A stretch of DNA of 32,518 bases from an uncultured Prevotellaceae bacterium. Lineage in GTDB: Bacteria; Bacteroidota; Bacteroidia; Bacteroidales; Bacteroidaceae. This document shows, in pieces, positions 10,301-19,852 of this stretch (its first letter is position 1; each line of letters opens with the position of its first letter). A program made the translations under genes and the position numbers. The notes under the pieces were generated by a model. It saw nothing but the letters and a program-made list of their open reading frames with translations. It searched no databases and had not been told where the DNA came from. The DNA is taken from NCBI GenBank assembly GCA_902771785.1, contig CACXYH010000043.1, positions 1 to 32,518 on the forward strand, given 5' to 3'.

Positions 10301-10787
10301 TCATCTGAACGGTGGCTTTGGTTTCAACATCAACTACGACAACTGGTCGCTGAAGACAAGCTTCAGCTATCGTCAGGGTATCAGCATCGTTAACTCTGCC
10401 AAGATGGGTCTCGAGGAGATGTTTAATGCCTACAACCAGAGCTCTGCCGTGAACTGGCGCTGGCGCAAGAATGGTGACGTCACGACGATACCACGTGCTA
10501 TGTTTAATACAGCATACAACTGGCTGGGTAGCGACCGCTATGTAGAGGACGCTTCATTTGTCAGAATGAGCTACGTGCAGCTGTCGTACAACTTCAAGAA
10601 AGAGGTGCTGAAGTCCTTGGGCTTGCGTCGTCTGACAATGAGCCTTTCAGGCCAGAACCTTCTTTGCTGGAGCAAGTATAGCGGAACCGACCCAGAGCAC
10701 TCGCCTGGCTCGTGGGGTATTGCCTACGATGGTTCACAGACACCTCGCTCTAAGTCAGTAACGCTGAACATTCAGGTTGGTTTCTGA
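7329..10787 (+). CDS. SusC/RagA-type TonB-dependent outer-membrane transporter (first copy)
   Basis: This 1152-residue product imports ligands across the outer membrane with energy from TonB. After an N-terminal signal (cleavage near KAMAQ) come a carboxypeptidase-regulatory-like beta domain (ISGTVSDAFGP to YVGYKTSI), a SusC-type plug with MRLRGVTSINGNAEPLIVVDG and IEDIQVLKDAAATAIWGSRGANGVI, then the long barrel ending in the aromatic-terminated strand VTLNIQVGF. The start at 7329 overlaps the preceding stop. A second in-frame ATG at 7362 (MNRFRYIICIIC) would give a more usual signal peptide and may be the true start. It pairs with the SusD gene 43 bases downstream. Ligand identity is not visible in the sequence. 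Confidence 0.95.
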   Translation: MKKETIRNKKVMNRFRYIICIICIVCGFSTKAMAQEARISGTVSDAFGPVMMCNVVEIDANNRIVSAVQTDMNGNFSMAVKNKKNKLKVSYVGYKTSIMPIGDRTTFKVTLQDATQIKEVTITAKKKFNQGGLAIPEREVSVAAQTFNMGSVEGLAFTSADEALQGQIAGLDIVANSGNLGAGTSMRLRGVTSINGNAEPLIVVDGNIFDNPDANFDFQNANEETYASLLSVNPSDIEDIQVLKDAAATAIWGSRGANGVIQIRTKRGARGATRVDYSLRVQASWQPKGYNLLNGDDYTMMLKEMYYNPAQSATATTNINEINYNRSWAEFENWNNNTDWVDEVQQMGWSQYHFLTITGGGEKANFRVSAGYDHQNGTIIKQKLDRFTTKLALDYFVSDRITFRTTFPLTYTANHRNYDDNILGRAQKMAPNMAVYRQDANGRNTSEYYAMLPLPTEQQRSLAGFGNANEAGSYIAGTSAAQLSNIRDLGNPVAIANMAWRDEKTYRISPEFRLDYYLLGKDDNSTQLNYTGLVYMDIFSKSEPKYWPGILDTKGWNDGNYNRSQVYDYNSLAFTTRHTMTFTPHFKNEDLMSTMLFRWEMTSGNDNSQNVVNRNAPNGTTSPTVDTAIESMSTGNGEWRSMSMTYSGHFSYKSRYAFDLSVRADGTTKFGDSKKWGYFPGISARWNISDEPFMKWASSWLSMLSFRPSWGIVGRQPDGQYLQYAKYNTSGVYGTISDKRSVTYLEGLQLNELKWERTTQYNLGGDFGFWDNRLTGDFNYYFKRTKDLLMPNVGIPSTSGFSTLAWANVGEMTNRGWELNVSANNIIKVGKLSVSANFNISQNFNEIVKMDESVLESINGEWDPSRRGQYLNRIQEGNPLGSIYGLRYKGVYQYTYEYLVNLKQSNDWSTTQLRDYINNEFLAQGKTAPIAIDRDGKVMMDAKGNPIRQVYNFDDGVSTYEFQGGDAIYEDINHDGQINSLDIVYLGNSNPHLNGGFGFNINYDNWSLKTSFSYRQGISIVNSAKMGLEEMFNAYNQSSAVNWRWRKNGDVTTIPRAMFNTAYNWLGSDRYVEDASFVRMSYVQLSYNFKKEVLKSLGLRRLTMSLSGQNLLCWSKYSGTDPEHSPGSWGIAYDGSQTPRSKSVTLNIQVGF

Positions 10788-10830
10788 TGTCAATAAGCAA
10801 TAAACACGTTAAATTGTAAATGAGAGTAAA

Positions 10831-12618
10831 ATGAAGAAAACAATGATAAAGAAAATAGCTGAGAAGATAACGGTTATTGGTTGTTGTTTATTGGTTATTG
10901 GTTTCACCTCCTGCAACGACTTCCTGACCATTTATCCTACAGACCGCATTGTTGGCGCTGACTTCTGGAAGACCAAGGCCGACGTAGACCAGATGGTGGA
11001 CGGTTGCTACCTGAGTATGCTCGACTACAGCATTCAGGAACGGGCCATCGTATGGGGCGCCTATCGTTCCGACGAACTGGCTAAACGTACGGATTATGTC
11101 GACAATACGCTCGACAATATCAGTGCTGTCAATCTCCTGCCAACCAATCGCTATAGCAACTGGTCGGCATTCTACAAGGTCATCAACAACTGCAACATCG
11201 TGCTCAACCACGCTGCCGATGTGATGGCAGAAGACCCTGAGTTTACGATGGGCGACTATCAGGTAGTGCGTGCTCAGATGCTTGCGCTGCGCAGCCTATG
11301 CTACTTCTATCTGGTGCGTACTTTCCGCGATGTACCTTATGTGACTCACTCTTTTGAGGACGACAGTCAGATTGAACTGCCCGAGCAGAGCTCTCCCGAC
11401 GAGGTGTTGCAGAACTGCCTGAACGATCTCAAGGAGGCTGAGCCCTATATCATGAGGACTGGAGCCTATGTGGGTTCCACGAAGTGGTGCAACTGGGGCT
11501 ATATGACCCGTTCGGCAGTACATGCCCTCATGTCTGACATCTATCTCTGGCGTGCCTCGATGACGCATAACGCAGGTGATTATCAGCAGGCTATCGTCTA
11601 TGCTGACTCTGTGATTAACGCCAAGCATGCGTACTACAAGCAGAACGAGATAAAGTCGGTCACTACTAAGGAAGAAGATATCTATCATCTTGAGGATGGC
11701 GACATGGCTTTCTCTACAATCTTCGGTACCAATCAGGGTAATTCTCACGAGAGCATCCTGGAATGGCAGTATAACGGCCGCAACAACTCCAACCGTGCAC
11801 TCGAGAACTACTATTATCAGGAAGGCGACGACAACAGCCATCGACAGACCAGTATCCTGATGGCATCGCTGCTGTTCAGCTCGGTTTCTGCCGATGCTAA
11901 CAATGCCGATGGTAAAAAAATCTATCTGTCGAAGAACGACTATCGTTTCTGGAACAACGTTTACGAGGCAAATAACGAGGAAGCCCTGCAGATGAGCATC
12001 CGAAAGATGGTCGATGCCACTTCTATCACCAATCTGACGCTTAATCTGGGACCGACAAAGTCCAACTCGCGTGAGTTCCGTGAGTTCCGTCAGAACTGGA
12101 TTGTCTATCGTCTTACCGACATTATGCTGATGAAGGCTGAGGCACTCGTTGCTACCGCAGCTAACGACAGCGACCAGGTGTCGCTGAAAAAGGCGTTCGA
12201 TCTGGTACAGGTTGTCAACAAGCGCTCTATGAAGAAGAACGCTACCGACACCCTGAAGTTCGATGGCTTCAGCTCAAAGGCTGCTATGGAACTGCTTGTA
12301 CTGGCAGAGCGTGAACGTGAGTTGTGCTTCGAAGGCAAACGCTGGTTCGACCTGATGCGCTACTGTTATCGTCACATGGAAGGTGTTGACATCCGCCAGA
12401 AGCTTGCAGATGCCTCTTCATGGCCTGCACTCTATTCGCCCATGCTGAACTTAGTCATTAGAAAATACAGTGGCGATGGCGGCGGCGATGCAGTCTCTTA
12501 TAAGATGAAGAGTGAGCCTTATCTCTACTGGCCTATACTGGAGAGTGAAACGAAGGTGAACAAGTTCTTGAAGCAGAACCCTGTCTACATTCAGGAGAAG
12601 ACAACTTCTAAGAATTAG
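10831..12618 (+). CDS. SusD/RagB-family surface lipoprotein (first copy)
   Basis: The 595-residue product is the ligand-capturing partner of the upstream SusC. It has a lipoprotein signal ending GFTSC (Cys28), then the start typical of the family (NDFLTIYPTDRI, FWKTKADVDQMVDGCY). The TPR-like helical region has ALRSLCYFYLVRTFRDVPYV near 150-170. The C-terminal part has the conserved ELCFEGKRWFDLMR and a final PIL-N-NP-like segment (WPILESETKVNKFLKQNP). Length and domain order are normal for the family. The signal-peptide coding region contains an 11-bp direct repeat spaced 21 bp apart. The next gene begins 6 bases after the stop. Confidence 0.95.
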   Translation: MKKTMIKKIAEKITVIGCCLLVIGFTSCNDFLTIYPTDRIVGADFWKTKADVDQMVDGCYLSMLDYSIQERAIVWGAYRSDELAKRTDYVDNTLDNISAVNLLPTNRYSNWSAFYKVINNCNIVLNHAADVMAEDPEFTMGDYQVVRAQMLALRSLCYFYLVRTFRDVPYVTHSFEDDSQIELPEQSSPDEVLQNCLNDLKEAEPYIMRTGAYVGSTKWCNWGYMTRSAVHALMSDIYLWRASMTHNAGDYQQAIVYADSVINAKHAYYKQNEIKSVTTKEEDIYHLEDGDMAFSTIFGTNQGNSHESILEWQYNGRNNSNRALENYYYQEGDDNSHRQTSILMASLLFSSVSADANNADGKKIYLSKNDYRFWNNVYEANNEEALQMSIRKMVDATSITNLTLNLGPTKSNSREFREFRQNWIVYRLTDIMLMKAEALVATAANDSDQVSLKKAFDLVQVVNKRSMKKNATDTLKFDGFSSKAAMELLVLAERERELCFEGKRWFDLMRYCYRHMEGVDIRQKLADASSWPALYSPMLNLVIRKYSGDGGGDAVSYKMKSEPYLYWPILESETKVNKFLKQNPVYIQEKTTSKN

Positions 12619-12624
12619 TGGATA

Positions 12625-14715
12625 ATGAACATAAAAAAGCAAAGAGTTATGAAACGATTCTGTATCATATTATCACTATTAAGTGTTGTTGTCTTCAATG
12701 CTTGTAAAGAAGACATCGACGAGGCTAACCTGTACACGTTTACCGGCGAGACCATCGAGGACTATCTGGCCAATCGCAGCGAGCAGTTCAGTAGCTTCAA
12801 TTATATTCTTTCGCGCATAGGCTACGACAAAATTCTTTCAGCCTATGGAACTTATACCTGCTTCGCTCCCAACAACGAAGCTGTGGCAGAGTATCTTGAC
12901 AGTCTTTACGACGACCCCGTAAACACCGATTTGCCTCATAACGGAATGACGGCTCGCGGATTGGAAGGACTCACCGACTCGCTCTGCGAGGATATTGCTC
13001 TTTTCCATCTGCTGAATACCAAGGTGATGGGTGTGAACATGGGCAATAACATGACCATCAAGACCATTCTGGGACGTGATGTCAATACGGCTATCGACGC
13101 AGAGACTGGTGCCCTGCTCATCAACCGCGCTTCTGCTGTCACCAGCATGGACAATGAGCTCGAGAACGGTGTGCTTCACGAAATCAACTGTGTGATACGC
13201 CGTTCGAACATGCTGATTTGCGGTGAGATGGAAAACCATCCCGAGGACTACACGTTGTTCTCGCAGGCACTCGCAGTGACGGGTCTTGCCGATTCGTTGA
13301 CAGCGGAAAGCCGCACCGACTTTGACCGTGTGGACAATACTCGTAATTTCTTCGTTCCTGAGGTATGCGAGATGGGCTATACCATTTTTGCCGAGACTGA
13401 TGCCACTCTGGCTGCTCACGGCATTACCAACCTCGACCAGCTCAAGGCTTATGCCGATAGCGTCTATGGCAACTGCGCTGTGCAGGGTTCCGGATGGTAC
13501 GACTATGCACGCAACAACCATATTGAAATCAGCACAGGTACCGACTTCAAGAACCCCTGGAACACCTTGAGTATGTTCGTGCGCTATCATATTCTGGAGT
13601 ACAAGATTCCTTATGGTAACCTGGTGAACGCCCGCAACGAGGTGTCGAAGGTGACGCTCGTGGAGTATTACGAGACGATGCTGCCCTACACACTACTGAA
13701 AGTTACACGTAATAGTGGCAGACTGATGCTCAACCGCTGGGTGGCCAATAGCTCGCTCACCGACATGGTTGCCGAACTGGGTTCTGCTTCCATGCACGAG
13801 GTGAAGTTCCCGGGCATAGAGCTCCAGGGCATCAGAGGACAGATTCAGGCTAAGAACGGATACATACATCCCGTGAATGGCATGCTGGCGTATGAGGAGC
13901 GCGTTCCTCGTCATGTGTTGAACGAGCGCATCCGTATTGACGATACCGCCATCTTCGGCGAAATGATGTCGAACTCCTATCGCGGCATTACCTATACCAA
14001 GGTAAAAGCATTGAACGGAGGTAAGCAGGGTACTGATGGACGACATGCCAACTGCGACTACATGCGCTTTCCGCCGCGCTATTTCAAGAATATGGCCATC
14101 TACAATGGTGAGGATACTCGTCTGTATTATTTCCCCGGCCGCGACGATACTTGGAGCAGCGGATGGAGTAACTATCAGGAGGATGAGTTCAACTGTATGG
14201 GTAACTACGACTTTGCCATGCGCCTCCCGCCGGTGCCCGACGGCACTTATGAGCTTCGTTTGGGCTATACGGCAGAGAACGAGCGCGGAATGTTGCAGTT
14301 CTATCTCGGTTCCTCTTCGGAGTTGACGTCGATGAAAGCCCTCGACATTCCTCTTGATATGCGTATTATCCCGACCAATGACCAGGTTCACCTGACTCCT
14401 GACGTCTATACTGGCTGGTGTGATTGGACAAAGCTCGACGACAAGGGTATTGAGAGCGATGTAAACATGCGTAACTTGGGCTATATGCGTGGCCCGCTCT
14501 TCTACACACTGGGCATTAATACCGGCAACTACGCCCGCAACAACCCCAAGGACCTGCGCCGTATTATTGCAAAGCAGGAGTTCAAGCAGGGCGAGTATTG
14601 GCTGCGCTTCAAGAGCGTGATCGACAACCCGCAAGGAGAGTTCCACCTCGACTATATCGAGTTCTGTCCTGAGAACGTCTACAACAACACCCAATATGTT
14701 GAGGATATGTATTAA
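12625..14715 (+). CDS. FAS1-domain lipoprotein with C-terminal beta-sandwich-like module
   Basis: The 696-residue product has a lipoprotein signal (VVVFNAC, Cys27 counting from this start; the ATG at 12649, MKRFCIIL, is an equally good start). Two FAS1-like domains are visible. Domain 1 (about 35-192) has TYTCFAPNNEAV and NGVLHEINCVI. Domain 2 (about 200-425) has TIFAETDATL and NGYIHPVNGMLAY. The last 260 or so residues are different: Trp- and Tyr-rich with alternating strands (GTYELRLGYTAENERGML, YWLRFKSV) and a closing FHLDYIEFCP. Such an ending is typical of carbohydrate-binding-type beta-sandwich modules, but I cannot assign it to a numbered family. The gene follows the first SusD by 6 bases and acts with the Sus pair, probably as an extra surface binding protein. 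Confidence 0.85.
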   Translation: MNIKKQRVMKRFCIILSLLSVVVFNACKEDIDEANLYTFTGETIEDYLANRSEQFSSFNYILSRIGYDKILSAYGTYTCFAPNNEAVAEYLDSLYDDPVNTDLPHNGMTARGLEGLTDSLCEDIALFHLLNTKVMGVNMGNNMTIKTILGRDVNTAIDAETGALLINRASAVTSMDNELENGVLHEINCVIRRSNMLICGEMENHPEDYTLFSQALAVTGLADSLTAESRTDFDRVDNTRNFFVPEVCEMGYTIFAETDATLAAHGITNLDQLKAYADSVYGNCAVQGSGWYDYARNNHIEISTGTDFKNPWNTLSMFVRYHILEYKIPYGNLVNARNEVSKVTLVEYYETMLPYTLLKVTRNSGRLMLNRWVANSSLTDMVAELGSASMHEVKFPGIELQGIRGQIQAKNGYIHPVNGMLAYEERVPRHVLNERIRIDDTAIFGEMMSNSYRGITYTKVKALNGGKQGTDGRHANCDYMRFPPRYFKNMAIYNGEDTRLYYFPGRDDTWSSGWSNYQEDEFNCMGNYDFAMRLPPVPDGTYELRLGYTAENERGMLQFYLGSSSELTSMKALDIPLDMRIIPTNDQVHLTPDVYTGWCDWTKLDDKGIESDVNMRNLGYMRGPLFYTLGINTGNYARNNPKDLRRIIAKQEFKQGEYWLRFKSVIDNPQGEFHLDYIEFCPENVYNNTQYVEDMY

Positions 14716-14763
14716 TAAGCGCGAACCAAGGATTGAAAAGATTATCTAAATAAAAGAATAAGT

Positions 14764-16494
14764 ATGAAACGAAATAGTTTTTTAGTTTATTTTTACATGC
14801 TGGTTGCGGGCTTCCTGTTTGCCGGTTGTTCTGAATGGGACGACCACTACGATGCCGACACCTCGCTGCTGGCATCGCAGCAGGCCACACTCTGGGAGAA
14901 TATCTCGAAGGCCGATAACCTGAAGCAGTTCGCATCACTACTGCAGAAAGCTGGCTATGACTCTGTGCTCAACGCCACGCAGACGTATACGGTGTGGGCC
15001 CCTGTCGATGGTAGCTTCGACTACGACCAGCTTTCTTCCTACGATGCAAGCCGACTGCAGAAGGAGTTCATTCAGAACCATATCGCCCGTAACAACTATC
15101 CTGTGTCGGGTGCTATCGACAACAAGCACATCTATACGCTCAACGAGAAGCTGATGATCTTCAACGGCTCAAGCGAATACACCATCCAAGGTGTAGGACT
15201 CAGTAAAGCCAATGTGGCCAGCAGCAACGGTGTCATTCACCTGCTGAGCGGCAAGATTCCCTATGCTCAGAATCTTTATGAGTCTCTGAACACGAATGAC
15301 TATGCCATTGACTCTATCAGCAACTTCTTCCATACCTATGATGTGAAGAAGCTGAACGAGCTGAAGAGTGTGCCTGGTCCCACGCTGAATGGTCAGGTCA
15401 CTTATCTCGACTCTGTCTTCGATGAGCACAACGAGCTTTTCTCCCAGTTCTATGCCTACATCAACCGTGAAGACAGTAACTACACTATGATTGTTCCCAC
15501 CAACGAGGCGTGGACAAAGGCTAAGGCCGAGATCAGCAAGTACTATAATTACCTGCCCTCGTTCGAGTTCATGGAGAACACGTCGACGGTTTCTTCTGAG
15601 TCGAAGAAAATCACAGTCAACATTGACGACGTCGAGTATCTGAAGGACTCCATCGTCAACATGATGCTGTTGAAAGACCTGTTCTATAACAACAACATCT
15701 ACGACAACAAGAAGCTGAACAATCTGAAGACGGGCGAGACCCTTCAGTGTGACTCTCTTTATGGTACAACCTTCACGAAACTCTATTCGGAAGATGCTGC
15801 CAACCTCTTCGAGAACGCTACGCGAATCGACATGAGTAATGGTGCCGCTTGGCTGACCGACAGCCTGCGCATGCGTAGTTGGACATCGTGGAACCCAGAG
15901 CTGATTATTGAGGCCGAGGAACGTTCTGTGCTGTCAAGCACGCTCAATGTCTACGATGTGCCTCAGCGCACTTATGTCGTGCCTGGAACTCAGAATCCGG
16001 AAATCGCAGGCAGAGTGTCGGGTAATACCTATCTGGAGGTGCAGCCGGTAACGTCGAGTACCAACCCCGGCATCGTGTTCTATCTGCCCGGCGTACGCTC
16101 TACGACCTACAGCATCTACATCGTGATGGTGCCTGCCAACATTGTCAGCACCACTCGCGAGTCGAAGCCAAACCTCTTCAATGTGACGATGGGCTACGCT
16201 ACGGCAACGGGTAAGAACGACGACCGCGGCCGGTCATGGCTGGCAGCCAGTTCTTTCTCTACCGACACCACCAAGGTCGATACCGTGTATCTGGGCGACT
16301 TCACCTTCCCCATGGCCTACTATGGAACCGGCAATTACTATCCGTATCTTCGCATCAACAGCGCTGTGCGCAATGCCCAGCGTCTGCAGTACGACCGCAC
16401 GATGCGCATTGACTGTCTGATTCTCCGTCCGAAGGAACTCGACAACTATTTGAAGGAGCATCCCGACTACAAGTACGATACAGGCTTGTATTAA
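14764..16494 (+). CDS. FAS1-domain lipoprotein, smaller, with C-terminal beta-rich module
   Basis: The 576-residue product has a clear lipoprotein signal (GFLFAGC, Cys22). The first FAS1 domain (about 42-180) has TYTVWAPVDGSFDY and NGVIHLLSGKIPY. A second, more divergent one (about 200-350) has YTMIVPTNEAW. The C-terminal 200 residues are beta-rich (LIIEAEERSVLSS, TYSIYIVMVP) and end with RTMRIDCLILRP. That resembles the ending FHLDYIEFCP of the preceding protein, so the two probably share a module. A 48-base gap separates it from the preceding gene and 26 bases separate it from the next SusC. Its role is probably surface binding with the second SusCD pair. Confidence 0.82.
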   Translation: MKRNSFLVYFYMLVAGFLFAGCSEWDDHYDADTSLLASQQATLWENISKADNLKQFASLLQKAGYDSVLNATQTYTVWAPVDGSFDYDQLSSYDASRLQKEFIQNHIARNNYPVSGAIDNKHIYTLNEKLMIFNGSSEYTIQGVGLSKANVASSNGVIHLLSGKIPYAQNLYESLNTNDYAIDSISNFFHTYDVKKLNELKSVPGPTLNGQVTYLDSVFDEHNELFSQFYAYINREDSNYTMIVPTNEAWTKAKAEISKYYNYLPSFEFMENTSTVSSESKKITVNIDDVEYLKDSIVNMMLLKDLFYNNNIYDNKKLNNLKTGETLQCDSLYGTTFTKLYSEDAANLFENATRIDMSNGAAWLTDSLRMRSWTSWNPELIIEAEERSVLSSTLNVYDVPQRTYVVPGTQNPEIAGRVSGNTYLEVQPVTSSTNPGIVFYLPGVRSTTYSIYIVMVPANIVSTTRESKPNLFNVTMGYATATGKNDDRGRSWLAASSFSTDTTKVDTVYLGDFTFPMAYYGTGNYYPYLRINSAVRNAQRLQYDRTMRIDCLILRPKELDNYLKEHPDYKYDTGLY

Positions 16495-16520
16495 GAGAAG
16501 TGTATTACCATTAATTCAGA

Positions 16521-19500
16521 ATGAAGATGAAAAGACATTATATTCTTTATTTTTCCATCCTTGGCGCACTCTGTGTCGGCATGCCGGCCTTTGCCCAAGA
16601 TGATGCTATGGCAGACGACGAAGAAGTGGCTGTTGTTCGCAAGAAGCCTACGGTCAAGCTGCCCACATATCCTACCAAGGAGGTCAAGGGCATCTGCATC
16701 GATGCTGCCACCAAGAAACCTTTGGCAGGTGTCATGATACAAGCCCTGAACGATGCCAACTATACAGCCATGACCGAGGAGAATGGCGAGTTCGTCATCA
16801 AGGTGCCCACCTTTGCCACCGCTCTTTATGTGCATGCTCCAGAGTTTCTGAGCCAGCACGTGGGCCTTGGACGTGATGGCGAAACGGTTCGCGTCGTGAT
16901 GCTTGCCGACAAGTTCCGTCCTATGTACGGTAAGGGTACTCGTGTCGATGCCTCGGTGGCTGCACAGATGCACAACACCACGTCGCAGACCATCGAGACC
17001 GATATTGAGGGCCTGTTGGGAGCCGACGTGCACAGCATCACCCGTTCGGGCGGTCCCGGCTATGGTGCTGCCATGTTCGTACGTGGTCTTAATTCGCTCA
17101 ATGCCAATGCTCAGCCGCTTATTGTCATCGACGGCATTGTGCAGGATATGCAGGAGACCCGTTCCACGCTTCACTATGGCGACTATACAAATCTGATGCT
17201 GAACCTAAATCCTGAGGACATCGAGAAGGTTACGGTGCTGAAGAATGCCACCGCCCTCTATGGAGCCAAGGGTGGTAACGGTGTGATACTTATCGACACC
17301 AAGCGCGGCCACAGCATGGCTACCCGCATCGATGCTAATGTCGGCGTGGGCGTCACCCTCGTGCCTCGCACTCCTGATGTGATGAATGCCGGACAGTATC
17401 GGCTCTATGCTTCAGAGATGTTGGGAACTTATCCCGAGATCAACAACTTTACCGACCCCGAGACCTTCAAGTTCCTGATTGACGATCCGACGAAGTACTA
17501 TTACAGCAAGTTCCATAACCAGACCGACTGGAAGGACGAAGTATACCATACGGCCCTCAATCAGAACTACAATATCAATGTGCAGGGTGGCGACGATGTC
17601 GGTATGTACAATCTCTCGCTGGGCTATACCGACGGACAGAGCACAGCCCGCAAGAACGGATTCAATCGTCTGAACGTGCGCTTCAATACCGACATCAACA
17701 TCATCCAGAGGCTCACCACGCGTTTCGACATGTCTTACACTAAGTTCAATCGTGACGTGTTCGACAACGGGGCTCCTGAAGACCTGACTGCAGGCACGGT
17801 GTCGTCGCCTACGTTCCTGGCGCTCATCAAGTCGCCGTTCCTGAATCCGTATACTTATAATAATGTAACGCACCTGCTCTCGTCGACGCTGTCGGAAGCC
17901 GACGACTACCTGACGATGCTCGACCCCGACCTCACGCTCGGTAACCCCACCGCTTTGCTGGCTAATGGTGAAGGCATCAACAAAAACCGCGTTGAGGCCA
18001 CCCACTTCAACACCGTGATTGCTCCGCGCTATGAGTTCAGCAAGTCGCTCACGCTTACTGAGACCTTCAGCTATTCCCTCGACCGCATCTCGCAGCGCTA
18101 CTATCGTCCTAACGGAGGCATGCCTACGTTCCTCATCGACGGCATCGGCCGCGTGTACAACAAGTCCATGTCGATGTTCTCCAAGGAGACCAGCGTCACC
18201 AGCGATACCCGTCTGCAGTGGACGAAGCAGCTGCGTGAGCATTTCCTCGATGTGTATGCCGGCATGCGCTTCACGTCGTTCGCCTTCGACAACAATGTTC
18301 CTCAGGGCGAAGACGGTTCGGCAGGCAACGACAAGACCCCGAACATCAGCACCAACATGGACTTTGTCAATGCGACGGGTGCCGATGATGCTTGGCGCAG
18401 CATGACGTGGTATGCTAATGCCGACTACAACTATCGCAACCGCTACTTCGCTCAGGTGTCGTTGGCACTCGAAGGCTGCAGCCGTTTCGGTAAGGAAGCC
18501 GATGGCGGCATCAGCATCGGAGGCGTCAAGTGGGCCATCTTCCCCAGCGTGCAGTTGGGGTGGGCACTCACCAATGAGGCCTGGTTCCCCAAGACCAAGG
18601 GCATCAACTACATCCTTCTGAAGGCTGGCTTCGACCTGAGCGGCAACGACGATATCAACAACTATGCCGCCCGCACGTCGTTCGGAGTCACCAAGTATCT
18701 GTGGCGCTCTACTGCTGCCTTGCTCGACAACATCGGCAACGAGAGCATCACCTGGGAGCAGACCAGCAAGATGAACCTCGGACTGAAGGCCTACTTCCTG
18801 AACAACCGGTTGGGACTCGACTTCGACTACTACTATAACCACACGAAGAACCTGCTGACGCTGAAGAACTTCGAGAACCCCGTGGCCGGTATCAACCGCT
18901 ACTGGAGCAACGGCGGCTCGCTCGACAATACCGGTTTCGAACTGACGCTGACAGGAAAACCCATCGTGGCACGCAACCTCAACCTGGAACTGGGAGTGAG
19001 CATGGGCCACTACGTGAACAAAGTGAAGTCGCTGCCTAACGACGAGACCATCTACGTGGGCGGCAAGAAGACCGCACAGGGCTACACCTCTTCAGTCTAT
19101 GGTACCGACAATATCGCCACCATCGTAGGTCAGCCCGTAGGTTTGTTCTATGGCTACAAGACCCAGGGCGTCTTTGCCGACAATCAGGAGGCTGCTTCAG
19201 CAGGCAATGGCGGCTATCTCTATCTGACCGATGCCACGGGCCAGCGTCAGAACTTCAAGGCCGGCGACGTTCATTTTGCCGACATCAATGGCGACGGCGA
19301 GATCAGTCAGGCCGACAAGACCATCATCGGCAATCCCAATCCCGACATCTACGGCAACATCTTTGCCAGCCTTAATTGGAAACAGTTCACCCTCTACGTA
19401 GGCTTCAACTACTCGCTGGGCAACGACGTGTTCAACTACCAGCGCAGCATCCTCGAGAGCGGCAGCAACTTCTACAACCAGACCACGGCCATGACCAACC

Positions 19501-19829
19501 GCTGGCGTGCCGAAGGACAGCACACCGACATCCCGCAGATCAGCTATGGCGACCCCATGGGCAACGCACGCTTCAGCGACCGCTGGATTGAAGACGGCTC
19601 CTATCTGCGCCTGAAGACCGTCAACCTTACTTATAAGGTGCCGGTCAACCTCTCATGGCTGCAGGGGCTGAGCGTCTGGGCCGAGGCCAACAACCTCTTC
19701 ACCCTGACCCGCTATCTGGGCAACGACCCCGAGGCTTCGGTGGCTAACGCCGTGCTCTATCAGGGCATCGACGCCGGCAACGTGGCCATGGGACGCACCT
19801 TCACCCTGGGAATGAAGATTAACTTATAA
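16521..19829 (+). CDS. SusC/RagA-type TonB-dependent outer-membrane transporter (second copy)
   Basis: The 1102-residue product starts with a signal peptide (cleavage near MPAFAQ). A short acidic stretch follows (DDAMADDEEV), then a carboxypeptidase-regulatory-like domain (VKGICIDAATKKPLAGVMI), a plug (MFVRGLNSLNANAQPLIVIDG, IEKVTVLKNATALYGAKGGNGVI) and a barrel ending in FTLGMKINL. It is only loosely similar to the first SusC of the operon: shorter, with a different N-terminus and a different plug (QTIETDIEGLLGADVHSI). It is therefore not a recent tandem duplicate and may take a different ligand. It pairs with the SusD gene 23 bases downstream. Confidence 0.95.
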   Translation: MKMKRHYILYFSILGALCVGMPAFAQDDAMADDEEVAVVRKKPTVKLPTYPTKEVKGICIDAATKKPLAGVMIQALNDANYTAMTEENGEFVIKVPTFATALYVHAPEFLSQHVGLGRDGETVRVVMLADKFRPMYGKGTRVDASVAAQMHNTTSQTIETDIEGLLGADVHSITRSGGPGYGAAMFVRGLNSLNANAQPLIVIDGIVQDMQETRSTLHYGDYTNLMLNLNPEDIEKVTVLKNATALYGAKGGNGVILIDTKRGHSMATRIDANVGVGVTLVPRTPDVMNAGQYRLYASEMLGTYPEINNFTDPETFKFLIDDPTKYYYSKFHNQTDWKDEVYHTALNQNYNINVQGGDDVGMYNLSLGYTDGQSTARKNGFNRLNVRFNTDINIIQRLTTRFDMSYTKFNRDVFDNGAPEDLTAGTVSSPTFLALIKSPFLNPYTYNNVTHLLSSTLSEADDYLTMLDPDLTLGNPTALLANGEGINKNRVEATHFNTVIAPRYEFSKSLTLTETFSYSLDRISQRYYRPNGGMPTFLIDGIGRVYNKSMSMFSKETSVTSDTRLQWTKQLREHFLDVYAGMRFTSFAFDNNVPQGEDGSAGNDKTPNISTNMDFVNATGADDAWRSMTWYANADYNYRNRYFAQVSLALEGCSRFGKEADGGISIGGVKWAIFPSVQLGWALTNEAWFPKTKGINYILLKAGFDLSGNDDINNYAARTSFGVTKYLWRSTAALLDNIGNESITWEQTSKMNLGLKAYFLNNRLGLDFDYYYNHTKNLLTLKNFENPVAGINRYWSNGGSLDNTGFELTLTGKPIVARNLNLELGVSMGHYVNKVKSLPNDETIYVGGKKTAQGYTSSVYGTDNIATIVGQPVGLFYGYKTQGVFADNQEAASAGNGGYLYLTDATGQRQNFKAGDVHFADINGDGEISQADKTIIGNPNPDIYGNIFASLNWKQFTLYVGFNYSLGNDVFNYQRSILESGSNFYNQTTAMTNRWRAEGQHTDIPQISYGDPMGNARFSDRWIEDGSYLRLKTVNLTYKVPVNLSWLQGLSVWAEANNLFTLTRYLGNDPEASVANAVLYQGIDAGNVAMGRTFTLGMKINL

Positions 19830-19852
19830 CGGATAATTGACAACAGATAATT

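Noticed and set aside
12073-12092. Tandem GTGAGTTCC repeat in the first SusD gene
   Set aside because: It encodes a normal REFREF helix segment in frame; two copies only, no sign of phase variation.
17412-19010. 532-codon ORF antisense to the second SusC gene
   Set aside because: The sense strand carries a complete SusC protein. The antisense product is a low-complexity Val/His/Glu-rich shadow caused by codon bias.
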